A stretch of DNA of 64,000 nt from Nyssa sinensis (Eukaryota; Streptophyta; Magnoliopsida; Cornales; Nyssaceae), in contig CM018051.1 of assembly GCA_008638375.1 (NCBI GenBank), positions 30,388,740-30,452,739 of the forward strand, in the 5' to 3' direction. The position numbers were made by a program, and so were the translations under genes. Below are positions 63,271 through 64,000 of this stretch, piece by piece. The notes beneath the pieces were generated by a model. The model saw only the letters and a program-made list of their open reading frames with translations. It made no database searches and had not been told where the DNA came from. The stretch's first letter is position 1; the number at the start of each line of letters is the position of its first letter.

Positions 63271-64000
63271 TTAGTGGATACCTTCTTTGGCTTAGTGCAA
63301 TCACGAGCAAAGTGTCCCAGCTTTTGACAGTTATAGCACTTCACTTTGGCCAAGTTTTTCTTGCCGCTGCCACGCTTGCCTCTTTAGCGCTTGGCTACTC
63401 TGCCTGCCTTTGGAGTGAAGTTATTTGCTCCGCCCTGCTTCTGCTCACCTCTTCGTCTCCTTTGATTAGGCCCACGGGCCTTATCATGGCCACCTTGGGT
63501 GACAAGGACAGTAGAGCGATTCACCTCTTGGCGCTCCGCCTCTAACTCCAAATGACGCAAAATATCAACAAAATTTTTTATATTCTCATTATGGGTCAGA
63601 ATTCGCTTCATTTGGTTCCATGTTTCTGGCAGGGAGTGAATAACTGCTAAGATCTGCTGCTCATCAGTAAGATCATTTCCAGCAGCCTTAAGATCATGGA
63701 TCATGGCTGACATCGCCCTTAGTGCTCAACCATGGTGTGCTTGGAATCCATCTTGTATCCCTCAAATTTGAGGGTCAAGGCACTAACCTTGTGGCAGTAG
63801 TTCCTCTAAAAGAAATTTTCAACCTATTCCACATATCATAGGCTGTGGGAGAACTTTCAAACTCCCCAATAAGATCATTATGCATGTTGCTTAACATAGT
63901 AAAGCGCGCGCATCGATTTTTCTTTATCAAGTCCTGGTAGACTTCCATGTTTCAACGGTGTTGGGCACTATTAGCCTCCTCAGGTGGGGTCATGACATTA
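63271..64000 (-). pseudogene. Copia Z gag with zinc knuckle, runs off the window
   Basis: Minus-strand gag. Near the window edge, frames interrupted by stops and shifts give YQDLIKKNRCARFTMLSNMH and YDMWNRLKISFRGTT, typical of the UBN2/gag-polypeptide family. From 63,713 an open frame reads MSAMIHDLKAAGNDL, LAVIHSLPETWNQMKRIL and DILRHLELEAERQEV, then a basic stretch and a single TAA stop at about 63,382. In the same frame after the stop is KCYNCQKLGHFARDC (near 63,340-63,290), a perfect C-x2-C-x4-H-x4-C RNA-binding knuckle. The frame then reaches KVSTNQ, where H is inserted. The 5' part of gag, the primer site and the 5' LTR lie outside the window. Confidence 0.88.

Overview
This window is a gene-poor, AT-rich stretch of a plant nuclear genome, probably a eudicot. 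Evidence for this: plant-type Ty1/copia, Ty3/gypsy and LINE proteins, primer-binding sites matching the 3' end of plant initiator tRNA-Met, very long LTRs rich in (TA)n microsatellites, and no recognisable host gene, rRNA or functional tRNA. Almost all of it is explained as two nests of retrotransposons inserted into one another, most of them reduced to solo LTRs of 3.3-5.7 kb.

Nest 1 (about 1-27,500). A decayed L1-type LINE (1-1330, +) abuts a gypsy gag fragment (1331-2674, -). An LTR called here L (2675-5694, -) sits in that gag. A plus-strand LTR, M (segments 5695-6229, 13787-13917 and 17926-19705), follows, and is itself split by solo LTR J (6230-13781, -, which contains solo LTR K, 8597-11932, +) and by solo LTR F1 (13918-17920, -). 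M ends at a second copia element, N (from 19,706): LTR, primer-binding site, broken gag with a coiled coil, no pol, and a decayed extra 3' ORF resembling the plant-transposon domain of SIRE-type elements. Fragments of gypsy-type LTRs and a 114-codon gag-like ORF fill 26,100-27,480.

Nest 2 (about 27,500-64,000). One minus-strand Ty1/copia element, Z, runs through the whole right part: probable 3' LTR and polypurine tract near 28,727, RNase H end at 29,836-29,945, RT at 52,689-54,105, integrase and protease at 57,855-59,290, gag from 63,271 past the window edge. It is cut open by three insertions: a 22.7-kb complex (A containing B containing D containing E), solo LTR G (54,106-57,849) and solo LTR H (59,291-63,265). 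At all three sites the copia reading frame resumes exactly when the insert and one 5-bp target duplication are removed, so these boundaries are well supported. E (36,601-45,559) is the only insert still holding two LTRs: two very similar LTRs of about 3.09 kb, tRNA-Met primer site, polypurine tract, ACATA target duplication, and a 2.8-kb interior with only a 41-codon gag remnant, hence non-autonomous.

The long LTRs (L, M, J, K, F1, A, B, D, E, H; less clearly G) look like diverged members of one group, judged from shared ends (TGTAATAYCCCGACCC ... TCGGGTCGTGACA in the sense strand) and from three shared internal features not expected of a plain LTR: a box like GGACTCAATGGTGAGGTC repeated at about 143-157 bp, a conserved sense-strand splice-donor-like GTRAGTAA, and, in several, a tRNA-like module with A and B boxes on the antisense strand. 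H additionally contains what looks like a captured exon with both splice sites. All comparisons were made by eye; no alignment or database search was run.
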